Shown here: piece by piece, positions 17,121 through 25,737 of the stretch
Numbering within the stretch: the first letter of the stretch is position 1
Layout of the letters: every line of letters begins with the position of its first letter
Assembly: GCA_963678135.1 (NCBI GenBank)
Contig: OY782667.1
Span: forward strand, 372,001-436,000
Direction of reading: 5' to 3'
Length of the DNA: 64,000 bases
Source of the DNA: JAHJKV01 sp963678135
GTDB lineage: Bacteria; Desulfobacterota; Desulfovibrionia; Desulfovibrionales; Desulfovibrionaceae
Program-made: the position numbers and the translations under genes
The notes under the pieces: model-generated
Told to the model about the DNA's origin: nothing
The model's input: the letters and a program-made list of their open reading frames with translations, nothing else
Databases searched by the model: none

Positions 17121-17211
17121 AAATTTTAAGCCTATCACAAATTTTAGACCTATCACAAAATTTTAAGCCTATCACAAATTTTAGGTCTACCATAAATTTT
17201 AGACCTATTAT
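17121..17211. repeat. Five-copy 18-bp tandem array upstream of the nuo operon
   Basis: Five head-to-tail copies of AAATTTTARRCCTATCAC at 17121, 17139, 17157 (19 nt), 17176 and 17194. Copies 1 and 3 read TAAGCC and copies 2 and 5 read TAGACC in the centre, copy 4 TAGGTC, so there may be a dimer pattern. It sits between the 3' end of the secreted-protein gene and the CRP-like site of nuo. Confidence 0.85.
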
Positions 17212-17288
17212 AAAACAAACTGGATGTCGCTCGCAAATCTTTGCGTATACACAGCCTCAAAAGAGCTCACTTAATTGCAATATGTCTT

Positions 17289-18566
17289 TTATTCACTTAA
17301 TCTAAGCTTTATTTCCTTAAGAGCCTTCACTGCATCCCCATTATCATCGAAAGCCTTGACCGTGAGAAGAGCTGAAGCTTCACCAGACGTACTAGACAGG
17401 TCTACTTCCACTTCATAAGTACCCTCGGTCACCGTTTCGATGAGCTCTGTAGTAACAGTGGTTCCTGAGGCATTCCTGTCATTAAATCTTAAAATTACAG
17501 CGAGAGCACCAGAGCTTGATGCCTTGAGTTTTAATGTGCAGCCTTTTTTTACAGGAAGATCAAAATAAAATCTTGAATTGCCCTCACTTGTAGTAGTTAC
17601 AGTGATACTTGTTTGCTCAAGCCAATTTTCTGCAGGATCACTTGCGTCTTCAGAGCTTTCAGCATCTTCACTTGCTTCGGCTTTATTTTTCAGCTGGACA
17701 CCGGTGCTGCTTTGTACCGCCAAAGCGGAAAAAGTAAGCTGTTCAAATTTATCATTTTCAGAAATATCAGGCAAAATATTGGTCGGAATTGCATAAGTAC
17801 TGGGATCAAGCAAATTATCAAAAGCGAATTTCACACCAATAAAAAACTCATGCTCTCCACTGGCACAGTCCCTATATGTGGCAGTAAGAAGTTTATACCC
17901 AGCCTCGTAAGTCGTATATTTATTGCCTTGCTCATGATTATGAAATGCAGAAAGTTTGGAATAGGCTGTTGGATAATAATTCAAACCAAGCCCCCAATAA
18001 TGCTCATCAGAACCAGATTCATGGAATGTTTCACCTATATTGGAGCTTAAATCCAGTGTTCCAAATTGACCTTCAAAGCGTTTGACAGCTTCAAAATACA
18101 TGCTTTGAGTAATTTCATCTGCTAAAGTATAATCATCGCCAATATCGCCCCCTTTGAGCTGCACATAGCTCATCCCAAGCTCAAAAAAAAGCGTGTCTTC
18201 ATACTTATATCCAAGCCCAAGGCTACCGCCATATTGATTCACACGGCCAGATTGATCATTTGTTGCATACACATTTTCATTGATAAAGGTTGCGCCAGTT
18301 TTCAGATAAATATCAGGCGATAGTTCAAATTTAAGCACTGCCCCTGTTCTAAAAAAATCAGCGCAGCTCTCGGTTTTGAGTTTGACAAACTCACTGTCAA
18401 AATACATGCCCAAACCAGTTGATTCATGCTCTCCGTGCGTAGAATGAACGCCATAGAAGGAAAAATGTTTTTCTTCTGATGTTATTTTTTGGGTTGCAAA
18501 TACTGTAGGGATACAGAGGATAAGACTCAGCAAAACGAGGCAGACAACAAGCAGACTTTTCTTCAC
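17289..18566 (-). CDS. Secreted/outer-membrane beta-rich protein, unknown
   Basis: 425 residues with a clear Sec signal peptide (MKKSLLVVCLVLLSLILCIP then TVFA, cleavage likely after Ala). Residues about 35-270 alternate short Tyr/Phe-rich strands with Gly turns (GLGMYFDSEF, YGGSLGLGYKYEDTLFFELG, HYWGLGLNYYP), the look of an outer-membrane beta barrel of the autotransporter-like kind. After an Ala/Glu/Asp/Ser linker near 295-315 comes a beta-sandwich-like domain to the end (Val/Thr-rich). The last residues RLSE lack the terminal aromatic of a normal BAM signal, so the barrel, if real, would be internal. Start is GTG at 18566 behind a strong AAGGAGG. No family recognised. Its upstream region is 1.1 kb of repeats. 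Confidence 0.75.
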   Translation of the reverse strand: MKKSLLVVCLVLLSLILCIPTVFATQKITSEEKHFSFYGVHSTHGEHESTGLGMYFDSEFVKLKTESCADFFRTGAVLKFELSPDIYLKTGATFINENVYATNDQSGRVNQYGGSLGLGYKYEDTLFFELGMSYVQLKGGDIGDDYTLADEITQSMYFEAVKRFEGQFGTLDLSSNIGETFHESGSDEHYWGLGLNYYPTAYSKLSAFHNHEQGNKYTTYEAGYKLLTATYRDCASGEHEFFIGVKFAFDNLLDPSTYAIPTNILPDISENDKFEQLTFSALAVQSSTGVQLKNKAEASEDAESSEDASDPAENWLEQTSITVTTTSEGNSRFYFDLPVKKGCTLKLKASSSGALAVILRFNDRNASGTTVTTELIETVTEGTYEVEVDLSSTSGEASALLTVKAFDDNGDAVKALKEIKLRLSE

Positions 18567-18589
18567 AAGACCCTCCTTTCGAGGAGCAC

Positions 18590-18715
18590 ATGGTACCAGA
18601 TTTCTCTACTCTACATCTTTTCTTCTATTCTACACTTTTCTCTACGCTACATCTTTTTTATATTCTACACTTTTCTCTACGCTGCACTACTTCGCTACGC
18701 TTCACTTTTTTTCGA
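18590..18715. repeat. Pyrimidine-rich repeat tract
   Basis: Repeated pieces of CTCTACGCTACATCTTTT and TATTCTACACTTTT alternate, e.g. TCTACACTTTTCTCTACGCT appears twice (near 18630 and 18665). It directly abuts the start region of the secreted-protein gene and leads into the 29-bp array. No gene is seen in it. Confidence 0.65.
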
Positions 18716-18725
18716 CCCGACATCT

Positions 18726-19027
18726 GCGATGCCAAGATTTCCTCTGCCCATCTTAGATTGCAATATCTTCTATTCTACAGTTTAGATGCCAATATTTTCT
18801 CTGCTACAGTTTAGGTGCTAAGATTTTCTATTCTGCATTTTAGACGCTAAGATTTCCTCTGCTACATCTTAAGATGGCAATATTTTCTTTGTTGCATATT
18901 AAACGCTAATACTCTCTCCATCGCATCTTAAGTACTCATATCCTCTCTGCTGTATCTAAGATGGCAATATTTTCTCCTTGAGATACTAATATCCTCTCTG
19001 CCACATCTGAGATAGCAATAATTATTT
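18726..19027. repeat. Degenerate 29-bp tandem repeat array (~10 copies)
   Basis: Unit consensus GATGCYAATATTTTCTCTGC plus TACATCTTA. Unit starts by eye: 18726, 18756, 18785, 18814, 18843, 18872, 18902, 18931, 18959 (short), 18981, 19010 (partial). Neighbouring units differ at several positions yet the 29-nt register holds. There are no unique spacers, so it is not a CRISPR array. No coding frame runs through. It lies upstream of the secreted-protein gene and may have grown by slippage. Confidence 0.85.
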
Positions 19028-19058
19028 ACAATCTTAACAAAAATCCGTCAAGCAGGCT

Positions 19059-19600
19059 TTGCAATTTTCTAGGAGAAGTGAATACTCACCCTCCTCTTTT
19101 ACATCCTACTTTACTCCCTCTTTTTGTTGTACCGCCTCCCTTCTTGTCGTCCTGCTTCCCCTTCTTGTCATCCTGCGCCCTCGTGCCGTCCTGCCTCCCT
19201 TCTTGTCTTTCTGCTCGTGTCGCTCTACCCCCTTTTTTTATTGTACCGCCTCCCCTTCTTGTCATCCTGCGCGTGAGTCGCAGAATCCAGTTCTTTTTCT
19301 TTGCTCTCTTTGGCTTCGGCAGGCTCAGCCAACGTTCCCCTTCTTGTCTTCTTCTCTTCTTCTTTGCTTCTTCTCCTACTGCGTCAAGTCCTCATAGCTC
19401 GGCTCTGCTGGATTCTGCGACTTCGCGCAGAATGACAGAGGAGGAAGCACTGCCACGCGATGTAAAACACTGCACCCCCTCCCCTTCGCGCAGAATGACG
19501 GAGGAGGCACGACAACACGATGCAAAACACTGCCACGCGGTGCAAAGCACTCTCCTGCTATGTAAAAATTGAACTTTCGAGACCTACGCACAGGATGACA
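19059..19600. repeat. CT-rich tract with a two-hairpin dispersed palindromic element
   Basis: The first part repeats CTTCTTGTCRTCCTGC several times, including the phrase TGTACCGCCTCCC twice. Hairpin A (ATCCTGCG 19264-19271 against CGCAGAAT 19279-19286) is followed by CCAGTTCTT, a pyrimidine linker, GTCAAGTCCTCATAGCTC, and hairpin B (ATTCTGCG 19412-19419, loop ACTTCG, CGCAGAAT 19426-19433). Degenerate extra half-copies lie near 19487-19500 and 19580-19603. Related copies occur at 30665, 39230 and 62698. Open frames here are artefacts of the repeats. Confidence 0.85.
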
Positions 19601-19737
19601 AGAAGGAAAGTGCAGAGTAAAAAAAGGGGAGGAGTAAAAAAAATCGGGAATGAAAAACTAAAACCTGCGATTCACTCGTTTTAATGACAAGAAGGGAAAA
19701 TTAAGCTTCTGTAGCACTTGCTGGCAAAAATCATATA

Positions 19738-20634
19738 TTATGTAAGCATATATTTCAAACGACAAATGGAGCAAAGGCCTGCGCTTGTGGGGGAGCCACA
19801 AGTACTACAAGGAAATAGTTGGCTACCTTGCTCCGCTTCTTGCCTCTTAAAAGCAGCTTGACCATGCTTGAGAAACGCATCATAAAAAGCAAATTTTCTG
19901 CCCGGACTGTTTTCTTCTAAGGTGTCAAACAAAAGTTTATGCTCGGTGAAGCTCGCTCCAGCTGAAAAAGGGCAAGGCTGTGCATGAATATCAATGCCTC
20001 GTAAAAAAGCATAATTCGCGGTTTCAAATTCATCCAGACGCCAAAGCGGTTTGACTTTACGAACAAAACCTGAAGTCGCTGGCAAAATCGGCCCTTGATC
20101 CGAAAGATAGGCTGTGTCCCAGCGTAGGGTATTGGCAAAAAGTCTCGCTACCTCATCGTCCAAATTATGTCCGGTAGCCAAAACGTCAAAGCCATTATCT
20201 AAAGCCATCTTGTTAAAGTAATATCGTTTTACAGAGCCACACACAGAACAAACAGGACGTTTTATCTGTTCACGCACTTTGGGCAAAGCTAGGCCTTCAG
20301 TAGCCAATTCTTTGACCATGAGTTTCAAGCCATGATGATTGCAAAAAGCCTCGACTTTACTTCGCGCTGTAAGTGAGGATTCATGAATACCTAAATCTAA
20401 ATGAAGACCTGTGACCTTATAGCCCAGTTCATGCAACACAAGCATCAGAGCAAGAGAATCTTTTCCACCAGACAGAGCAACCAAAATACGTTCATCAAAA
20501 GTAAAAAGCTTTTGACGCCGAATAGCCCGCTTCACCTGCCGTATAAAATAGATAAAAAAATGCTCTTTGCAAAAACCAGCATGATGACGTGGCAGACCCA
20601 CAACTGCCAATTCTTTACATACTTTGCATTTCAT
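19738..20634 (-). CDS. ttuA: TtuA-type tRNA 2-thiouridine synthetase (TtcA/TtuA family)
   Basis: Adenylates tRNA uridine and inserts sulfur, using an Fe-S cluster and a thiocarboxylated carrier in the studied TtuA enzymes. 298 residues. N-terminal zinc site Cys3, Cys6, Cys22, His25; PP-loop SGGKDS at 55-60; cluster ligands Cys129, Cys132 (PVCSVCGSVKR) and Cys221 (AQPCPFS), almost the same spacing as in Thermus TtuA (130, 133, 222); C-terminal zinc ribbon CSTCGSPTSAGLCSIC near 272-287. TtcA has a different Cys layout and no zinc ribbons. It is the last gene of a three-gene operon, 6 nt after the sulfur-carrier gene, which supports the TtuA assignment strongly. Confidence 0.88.
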   Translation of the reverse strand: MKCKVCKELAVVGLPRHHAGFCKEHFFIYFIRQVKRAIRRQKLFTFDERILVALSGGKDSLALMLVLHELGYKVTGLHLDLGIHESSLTARSKVEAFCNHHGLKLMVKELATEGLALPKVREQIKRPVCSVCGSVKRYYFNKMALDNGFDVLATGHNLDDEVARLFANTLRWDTAYLSDQGPILPATSGFVRKVKPLWRLDEFETANYAFLRGIDIHAQPCPFSAGASFTEHKLLFDTLEENSPGRKFAFYDAFLKHGQAAFKRQEAEQGSQLFPCSTCGSPTSAGLCSICRLKYMLT

Positions 20635-20640
20635 GCCGAA

Positions 20641-20838
20641 TTATCCTGAAGAAACAACTTTTTGTAGCGTAATATGATCTCCCTGATTGATAGCACGATC
20701 CCAAGTCAGTAATTCACCATCGCGAATAATAAGAGCCTGTGTTCGCAAAAGGCCAAGTTTGTTCAACAGCTGCAAACCAGTTCCAAGTTTTTCAAAATAT
20801 AAAACTTTTTGCTCAGGTTTAAGGGTAACTGTGATCAT
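20641..20838 (-). CDS. ThiS/MoaD/TtuB-like sulfur carrier, C-terminus Ser-Gly
   Basis: 65 residues with the ubiquitin-like sulfur-carrier pattern: a first strand MITVTLKP, a Leu-rich helix (LGTGLQLLNKLGL), then RDGELLTWDRAINQGDHITL, matching the GDxI/V strand that leads to the tail. Carriers of this family end in Gly-Gly, whose C-terminal Gly is thiocarboxylated; this one ends VVSSG, i.e. Ser-Gly. Its ATG overlaps the aminotransferase stop (ATGA, 20835-20838) and its stop is 6 nt before ttuA, so the pair is co-translated. Inference: TtuB-equivalent partner of TtuA. No activating E1 (MoeB/ThiF) is in the window. Confidence 0.72.
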   Translation of the reverse strand: MITVTLKPEQKVLYFEKLGTGLQLLNKLGLLRTQALIIRDGELLTWDRAINQGDHITLQKVVSSG

Positions 20839-21986
20839 GACTTATGCTGGCAATTTTTAAGCACTACTTCAAGCTCAGAAAGATACTGGCTAAGAGCCTG
20901 TGGCGTGGTATCGCCCATATGACCGATACGAAACACAGGGCTGCGCTCGGCCTGCTCTAAAATAGTATTCAGTTTACCATAACCCGGATCCATAAGATAA
21001 CCCCTGCCACGCATCTGTTCCTTCACTTCTTGTTTCAGCATGTGAGCATTGATATAAGAAGGACAGATAATAGTCGTCACCGTAGGAGAAAGGTAGCCTT
21101 GTGGGGCAAAAAGTGTAAAATCTGTAAGTGTATCAACCCACTCTTCCACCATTTTTTTCATACATTCATGGCGGGCAAAGCGTTGCTTAATCCCCTCCTT
21201 GCACACAATATACTCAAGCTGCATGTAAAGCATATTTGCTAAGGTACAGTTGGGAGTTGTAATGGTTTGAAATTTACGAGCAAAGAGTAATTGTTTACTT
21301 AAATCTGAACTATAGCCCTTATTGTGCACCTGAGCAGCTTTTTCTTCAGCTTCTTCAGAAATAAAAGCAATACCAAATCCAGCTGGTAAGCCCAAAGATT
21401 TTTGAGTTGCCGTAACATACATTGCAGGACGAGCTTTCTCCAATTCAATATCAGCTCCACCATAAATCGAAACACCATCAGCAAGGGCTAATGCTCCATG
21501 CTTTCGAATAAGTTGACTTACAGCCACAATATCATTGCACACACCGGTAGAGGTCTCGTTATGGGTAAAAGTAACCACCGCAGGCCGGCATTGCTTGAGT
21601 TTATCCTCCAGTATGTTCAGGTCAATAGCAGTGCCGGAATCAAAACGAAGCTTTTCGGCTCGCTTCGCATTGGCAAGAGCCAAGTCATGGTATAAATCGC
21701 CAAACGCTCCAACAGAAACATTCAGCACAAGCTCACCATCAGCGACCAAAGAACGTATGCTTGCTTCCATTGCTGTTGTTCCAGAACCATTAAAAATCAC
21801 GGGGGTATAGCCTGTGGCACCCCCGGCAATATCCTTAAGCCAGTGCATGATCGGCTTAAAACGCAGAAGATTTTCTGCATCCCTATGCCCAAACTCAGGC
21901 AAAAGACCAGCTTCTCGTACCTCAGGACGAAGCGAAGTGGGACCGGTAATGAATAATTTGAGCGGTGCAAAAATATTTTGAGACAT
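20835..21986 (-). CDS. Class V aminotransferase (alanine-glyoxylate/serine-pyruvate type)
   Basis: PLP enzyme of 383 residues. ITGPTSLRPEVREA at the N-terminus and FNGSGTTAMEASIRSLV (phosphate-binding loop) are typical of the AGAT branch; the Schiff-base Lys sits in VTATQKSLGLPAGFG; the PLP-nitrogen Asp is in ALADGVSIYGG. Substrates are not predictable from this. First gene of the operon with the sulfur carrier and ttuA (4-nt overlap). Whether it donates to sulfur chemistry or is a separate amino-acid enzyme is unclear; cysteine-desulfurase activity would need a mobile Cys loop that I do not see in the usual place. Confidence 0.85.
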   Translation of the reverse strand: MSQNIFAPLKLFITGPTSLRPEVREAGLLPEFGHRDAENLLRFKPIMHWLKDIAGGATGYTPVIFNGSGTTAMEASIRSLVADGELVLNVSVGAFGDLYHDLALANAKRAEKLRFDSGTAIDLNILEDKLKQCRPAVVTFTHNETSTGVCNDIVAVSQLIRKHGALALADGVSIYGGADIELEKARPAMYVTATQKSLGLPAGFGIAFISEEAEEKAAQVHNKGYSSDLSKQLLFARKFQTITTPNCTLANMLYMQLEYIVCKEGIKQRFARHECMKKMVEEWVDTLTDFTLFAPQGYLSPTVTTIICPSYINAHMLKQEVKEQMRGRGYLMDPGYGKLNTILEQAERSPVFRIGHMGDTTPQALSQYLSELEVVLKNCQHKS

Positions 21987-22181
21987 GCTTTTCCTTGAAT
22001 TTTTTGCGTCTTGGTTTCAGTTTATATTTCCATAAAGTATGGATTTTATCGTTTGAATACCCTTCTGTCCAGTGATAGACTTTGACTAAATTTGCAAAAA
22101 TCACTGTTTGTGTGGCTTGCCTTTCACGCCTTCCATACCTACTATACCTTTTCACTTTATTTTGGAGCAAAGGATACGCTA

Positions 22182-25100
22182 ATGCCTGAAGTCGGCCCCC
22201 ATATTTCTGTTTCCTCTGAACAACTGCTCAGCGATGTCCTCGGCATGATGGATCTCAATGAAGTTTCGACATGGCCTGAAGGTGTCCGCTCTTTGGCAGC
22301 TTCACTTGCCGCAGAACTTTTTTTAGTGCGATACAATCCTTTTATTTCACCGCGCATGGTCAAGACCAGCGTAGAGCGCAGGCTCAACATGTCACGCCCG
22401 ATTTTAGAAGGCGAATACGTTAAAATATTGCAGGCAGCTATTGCTGAATTTTGGTCAACATTCCAAGCAGATCAAGAATTTCAAGAAAAATTAACAGCAC
22501 GCTTAAAATCTTTTCTCCCCCAAGAAGCTATTGGCGACCAGCCTCACATGCTTGTGGAATGCGCTACAGATGCAACAGATTTACGCTTACGGCTTCCGCT
22601 CTTGGTTCTATTCCCACAAGATGAAAAACAGATCATTAAACTTGTTCAATTAGCACTAGAAATGAATTTCTCACTTATTCCACGCGGAGGAGGAACAGGG
22701 CTTACCGGTGGAGCTATCCCGATTCATGGTCGTAGCGTGGTACTTTCCTTGGCTCGGTTCAAAAAAATTCTCACAGTGGACGAGGATACAATGTGCCTGT
22801 GCGCTCAAGCCGGAGTCATAACCCAGGATGCCATCAATGCAGCGGCCAAAAAAAATCTCCTGTTCACCATAGACCCAGCGTCCAAAACCGCTTCATCTCT
22901 TGGCGGAAATGTGAGCGAAAATTCAGGAGGACCTTTTGCTTTTGAGTACGGTACGACTATAGATAATATCCTTTCGTATCGTATGGTAAGCCCAAAGGGA
23001 GAATGTATTGAAGTTCGTCGCCGCGAACATCCTCGCCATAAAATATTTGAAAACGACACTGCAATTTTTGATATTTTTTCTACAGACGGCCAGTTAATAG
23101 ACTCCGTACAGCTCAATGGCTCTGCCATTCGAGGCCCACTCTTGGGAAAAGATGTAAGTAACAAATATTTAGGAGGCTTACCAGCAGTACAAAAAGAAGG
23201 GGTTGATGGCATTATTACGGAAGCCTGCTTTGTGCTTCACCCTAAACCTGAAAGCTCTCGCACCCTGTGCCTTGAATTTTTCGGGCCGAGTATGCGAAAC
23301 GCTGTTTTGGTCATTAAAGATATTGTGGCTTTGCGAAATACGATTCGCAAAGAAGGGGATATGGTCAAAATCTCCGCATTAGAAGAATTTGGCCCTCAGT
23401 ACGTTAGAGCTATTGAGTACACTAAAAAATCACAAAAATATGAAGGAGAACCACGTTCCGTTCTCTTATTACAGCTCGATAGTGACGATAGCACTGCTCT
23501 TAATCAAGCTGTGGATACCATAGTTTCCATTGCCTCTCCTTATGATAATGTCGATATTTTTGCTGCGCGTGACGAAAAAGAAGCAGAACTTTTTTGGGAA
23601 GACCGGCACAAACTTTCAGCTATTGCCAAACGAACTTCAGGTTTTAAGATTAACGAAGATGTTGTTATCCCTATTGAAAAAATACCTGAATTTTCTGATT
23701 TTCTGGAGCAGCTCAATCTTATTTATTTGGCACGAGCCTACCGACGGGCATTGTCCAAAATTACATCTTTAGACGGTGTCGATTACGATCATCCAAAAAT
23801 TTTAGAAGGTAAAAACAGAATTAAAGCCCTTTTGGAGGGTCGTATTACTGCCTCTGAAATTTCTGATGATGAACAAGAAGCACAAATTCGCTACCTTTTT
23901 CAGGAGCTACGAGAAGCATACCCTGCTTTGAATCATGAAATTCAACATATTTTCACCCAACTCACTGAAACACGAATTATTGTTGCCAACCATATGCATG
24001 CAGGAGACGGTAATTGCCACGTCAACCTACCTGTGAATTCCAATGATCCTGACATGCTCGCCGAAGCGCACCACGCAGCCAGTGAAGTTTTTGAAAAGGT
24101 CTTATCTCTTGGTGGTGCGATTACCGGAGAACATGGTGTCGGCATCACTAAAATAAACTATCTTGCCCAACATAAAATAGACGATTTAATTGCATATAAA
24201 AATAAAGTAGATCCCAATAATATTATCAACCCGGGCAAACTCACCACACGAAAATTACCATCCAGTCCCTTTACCTTCTCTTTTAACCGTTTGATTCAAG
24301 ATTTGGACGCCACTGCACTCAAAAATAAAGACGCCCTAACCGGACTTCTCAAAAATATTCAAACCTGTACGCGTTGCGGTAAATGTAAACAGGTTTGCCC
24401 GATGTATTATCCGCAGGAAGGTTTGCTACACCATCCTCGCAATAAAAATATCAGCCTCGGTGCCTTGGTTGAAGCTGTATATTATTCACAGGTACAACTA
24501 GGTGAGCCTGACTCCGCTTTGCTTAAACAACTACGAGACTTAATGGAGCACTGCACAGCCTGTGGCAAGTGCATGGCTGTTTGCCCTGTAAAAATAGATT
24601 TTGCCGACTGCACAGTGCAAATGCGTTCTTTTTTGGAAGGACAAGGGGCAGGAGGGCATCCTATTAAACAGGCAATACTCTCTCATTTGGTACAAGAGCC
24701 CAGCACACGCGTTCCACGTTTGGCCAAAACTTTGGCCCTTGGGCAGCATCTGAGCAATGTTACCGTAGGGCTTATCCCGGGATTCTGGCGGAGACGTATG
24801 GAGTCTCCTATATTGCAAAGCAAAGGGCCGGATATTGATTTTACCAATTTATATCAGGATTTACATATTACTCATCGTTCTGTTTTCAAAGTAGACGGTG
24901 CTGCTGCAGAAAATACTGCACTCTATTTTCCAGGCTGTGGTGCGACACTTTTTTCACGCTCTATTGGCATGGCTACACTCTATCTTTTATTGGAATCCGG
25001 CATGAATATTATTTTGCCCGGACGCCATCTCTGTTGTGGCTACCCTTTACTGGCAGCCGGAGCTTTGGAAGCATATAAAACCAATCGCCATAAAAGCAAA

Positions 25101-25730
25101 CAACAGCTTTTAGATGCGCTTATTGCCTGCGGTAAAGCAGGACTCAAAGCAACCACACTTATCACAGCCTGTGGTACATGCCGTGAATCCCTTGAAAGTT
25201 TTGATCTTTCCAGCCTTCTTGTAGAACCTTTACGACATGTGGATGCGGTTCAGCTTTTAATCGAACGTAATACCTGTTCCTTTACCGCAAAGGTTTCACC
25301 TTTGTATCATGCTGCATGTCATACAGAATGGACAGGACAAGCAAAAACAAAAGCACCTCAAATCTACCAAGCTGCATTACGCTCCATGATTCAACAGCCG
25401 GTTGATCTTTCCCCTGGCTGTTGTGCAGAATCCGGTACCGGCGCAATAAGCAATCCAGATATTTATAACCGACTTCGTAGCCGTAAAAAAACACAGCTCC
25501 GTTCTGACTTAGAAGGACATGATGAAAAACGTCCTGTCGTGGTGGGTTGCCCCTCATGCAAATCTGGAATTCAGCGCAGTTTGCGACAAATAGGACGTAA
25601 AAATCCGGTTATGCACAGCGTAGAATTTCTAGCCGAGCAACATGGTGGTAAAGATTGGCAAAAAAAATTACGCGAAAAAATAGCCTCAGGCACTATAAAA
25701 GGTCATAGTGTCATAGTGCGTGGCAGGTAA
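22182..25730 (+). CDS. FAD/FMN dehydrogenase fused to Fe-S oxidoreductase (GlcD-GlcF / Dld type)
   Basis: A 1182-residue fusion. The N-terminal part is a PCMH FAD-binding domain (LIPRGGGTGLTGGAIPIHGR and SSLGGNVSENSGGPFAFEYG), then an FAD-oxidase C-terminal domain with HMHAGDGNCHVNLPV and GEHGVGITKINYL. Two ferredoxin motifs follow (CTRCGKCKQVCP and CTACGKCMAVCPVKIDF), then two CCG-type cysteine domains (FPGCGATLFSRS, LCCGYPLLAAG; HAACHTEW, GCCAESGTG). This is the layout of 2-hydroxyacid (lactate or glycolate) dehydrogenases feeding electrons to another carrier. The ATG at 22182 follows AAGGA; the frame is open further upstream but encodes nothing family-like. It overlaps yqgF's upstream region; operon with yqgF and mltG is likely. 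Exact substrate unknown. Confidence 0.9.
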   Translation: MPEVGPHISVSSEQLLSDVLGMMDLNEVSTWPEGVRSLAASLAAELFLVRYNPFISPRMVKTSVERRLNMSRPILEGEYVKILQAAIAEFWSTFQADQEFQEKLTARLKSFLPQEAIGDQPHMLVECATDATDLRLRLPLLVLFPQDEKQIIKLVQLALEMNFSLIPRGGGTGLTGGAIPIHGRSVVLSLARFKKILTVDEDTMCLCAQAGVITQDAINAAAKKNLLFTIDPASKTASSLGGNVSENSGGPFAFEYGTTIDNILSYRMVSPKGECIEVRRREHPRHKIFENDTAIFDIFSTDGQLIDSVQLNGSAIRGPLLGKDVSNKYLGGLPAVQKEGVDGIITEACFVLHPKPESSRTLCLEFFGPSMRNAVLVIKDIVALRNTIRKEGDMVKISALEEFGPQYVRAIEYTKKSQKYEGEPRSVLLLQLDSDDSTALNQAVDTIVSIASPYDNVDIFAARDEKEAELFWEDRHKLSAIAKRTSGFKINEDVVIPIEKIPEFSDFLEQLNLIYLARAYRRALSKITSLDGVDYDHPKILEGKNRIKALLEGRITASEISDDEQEAQIRYLFQELREAYPALNHEIQHIFTQLTETRIIVANHMHAGDGNCHVNLPVNSNDPDMLAEAHHAASEVFEKVLSLGGAITGEHGVGITKINYLAQHKIDDLIAYKNKVDPNNIINPGKLTTRKLPSSPFTFSFNRLIQDLDATALKNKDALTGLLKNIQTCTRCGKCKQVCPMYYPQEGLLHHPRNKNISLGALVEAVYYSQVQLGEPDSALLKQLRDLMEHCTACGKCMAVCPVKIDFADCTVQMRSFLEGQGAGGHPIKQAILSHLVQEPSTRVPRLAKTLALGQHLSNVTVGLIPGFWRRRMESPILQSKGPDIDFTNLYQDLHITHRSVFKVDGAAAENTALYFPGCGATLFSRSIGMATLYLLLESGMNIILPGRHLCCGYPLLAAGALEAYKTNRHKSKQQLLDALIACGKAGLKATTLITACGTCRESLESFDLSSLLVEPLRHVDAVQLLIERNTCSFTAKVSPLYHAACHTEWTGQAKTKAPQIYQAALRSMIQQPVDLSPGCCAESGTGAISNPDIYNRLRSRKKTQLRSDLEGHDEKRPVVVGCPSCKSGIQRSLRQIGRKNPVMHSVEFLAEQHGGKDWQKKLREKIASGTIKGHSVIVRGR

Positions 25731-25737
25731 TCTTGTC

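Noticed and set aside
18726..19027. Possible CRISPR array
   Set aside because: Units of 29 nt follow each other directly, without unique spacers, and the units themselves differ a lot. No cas genes are in the window.
19059..19591. Open frames of 60-160 codons on both strands
   Set aside because: They run over CT-rich repeats and palindromes, giving Pro/Ser/Leu-rich translations with no start signal or conserved pattern.
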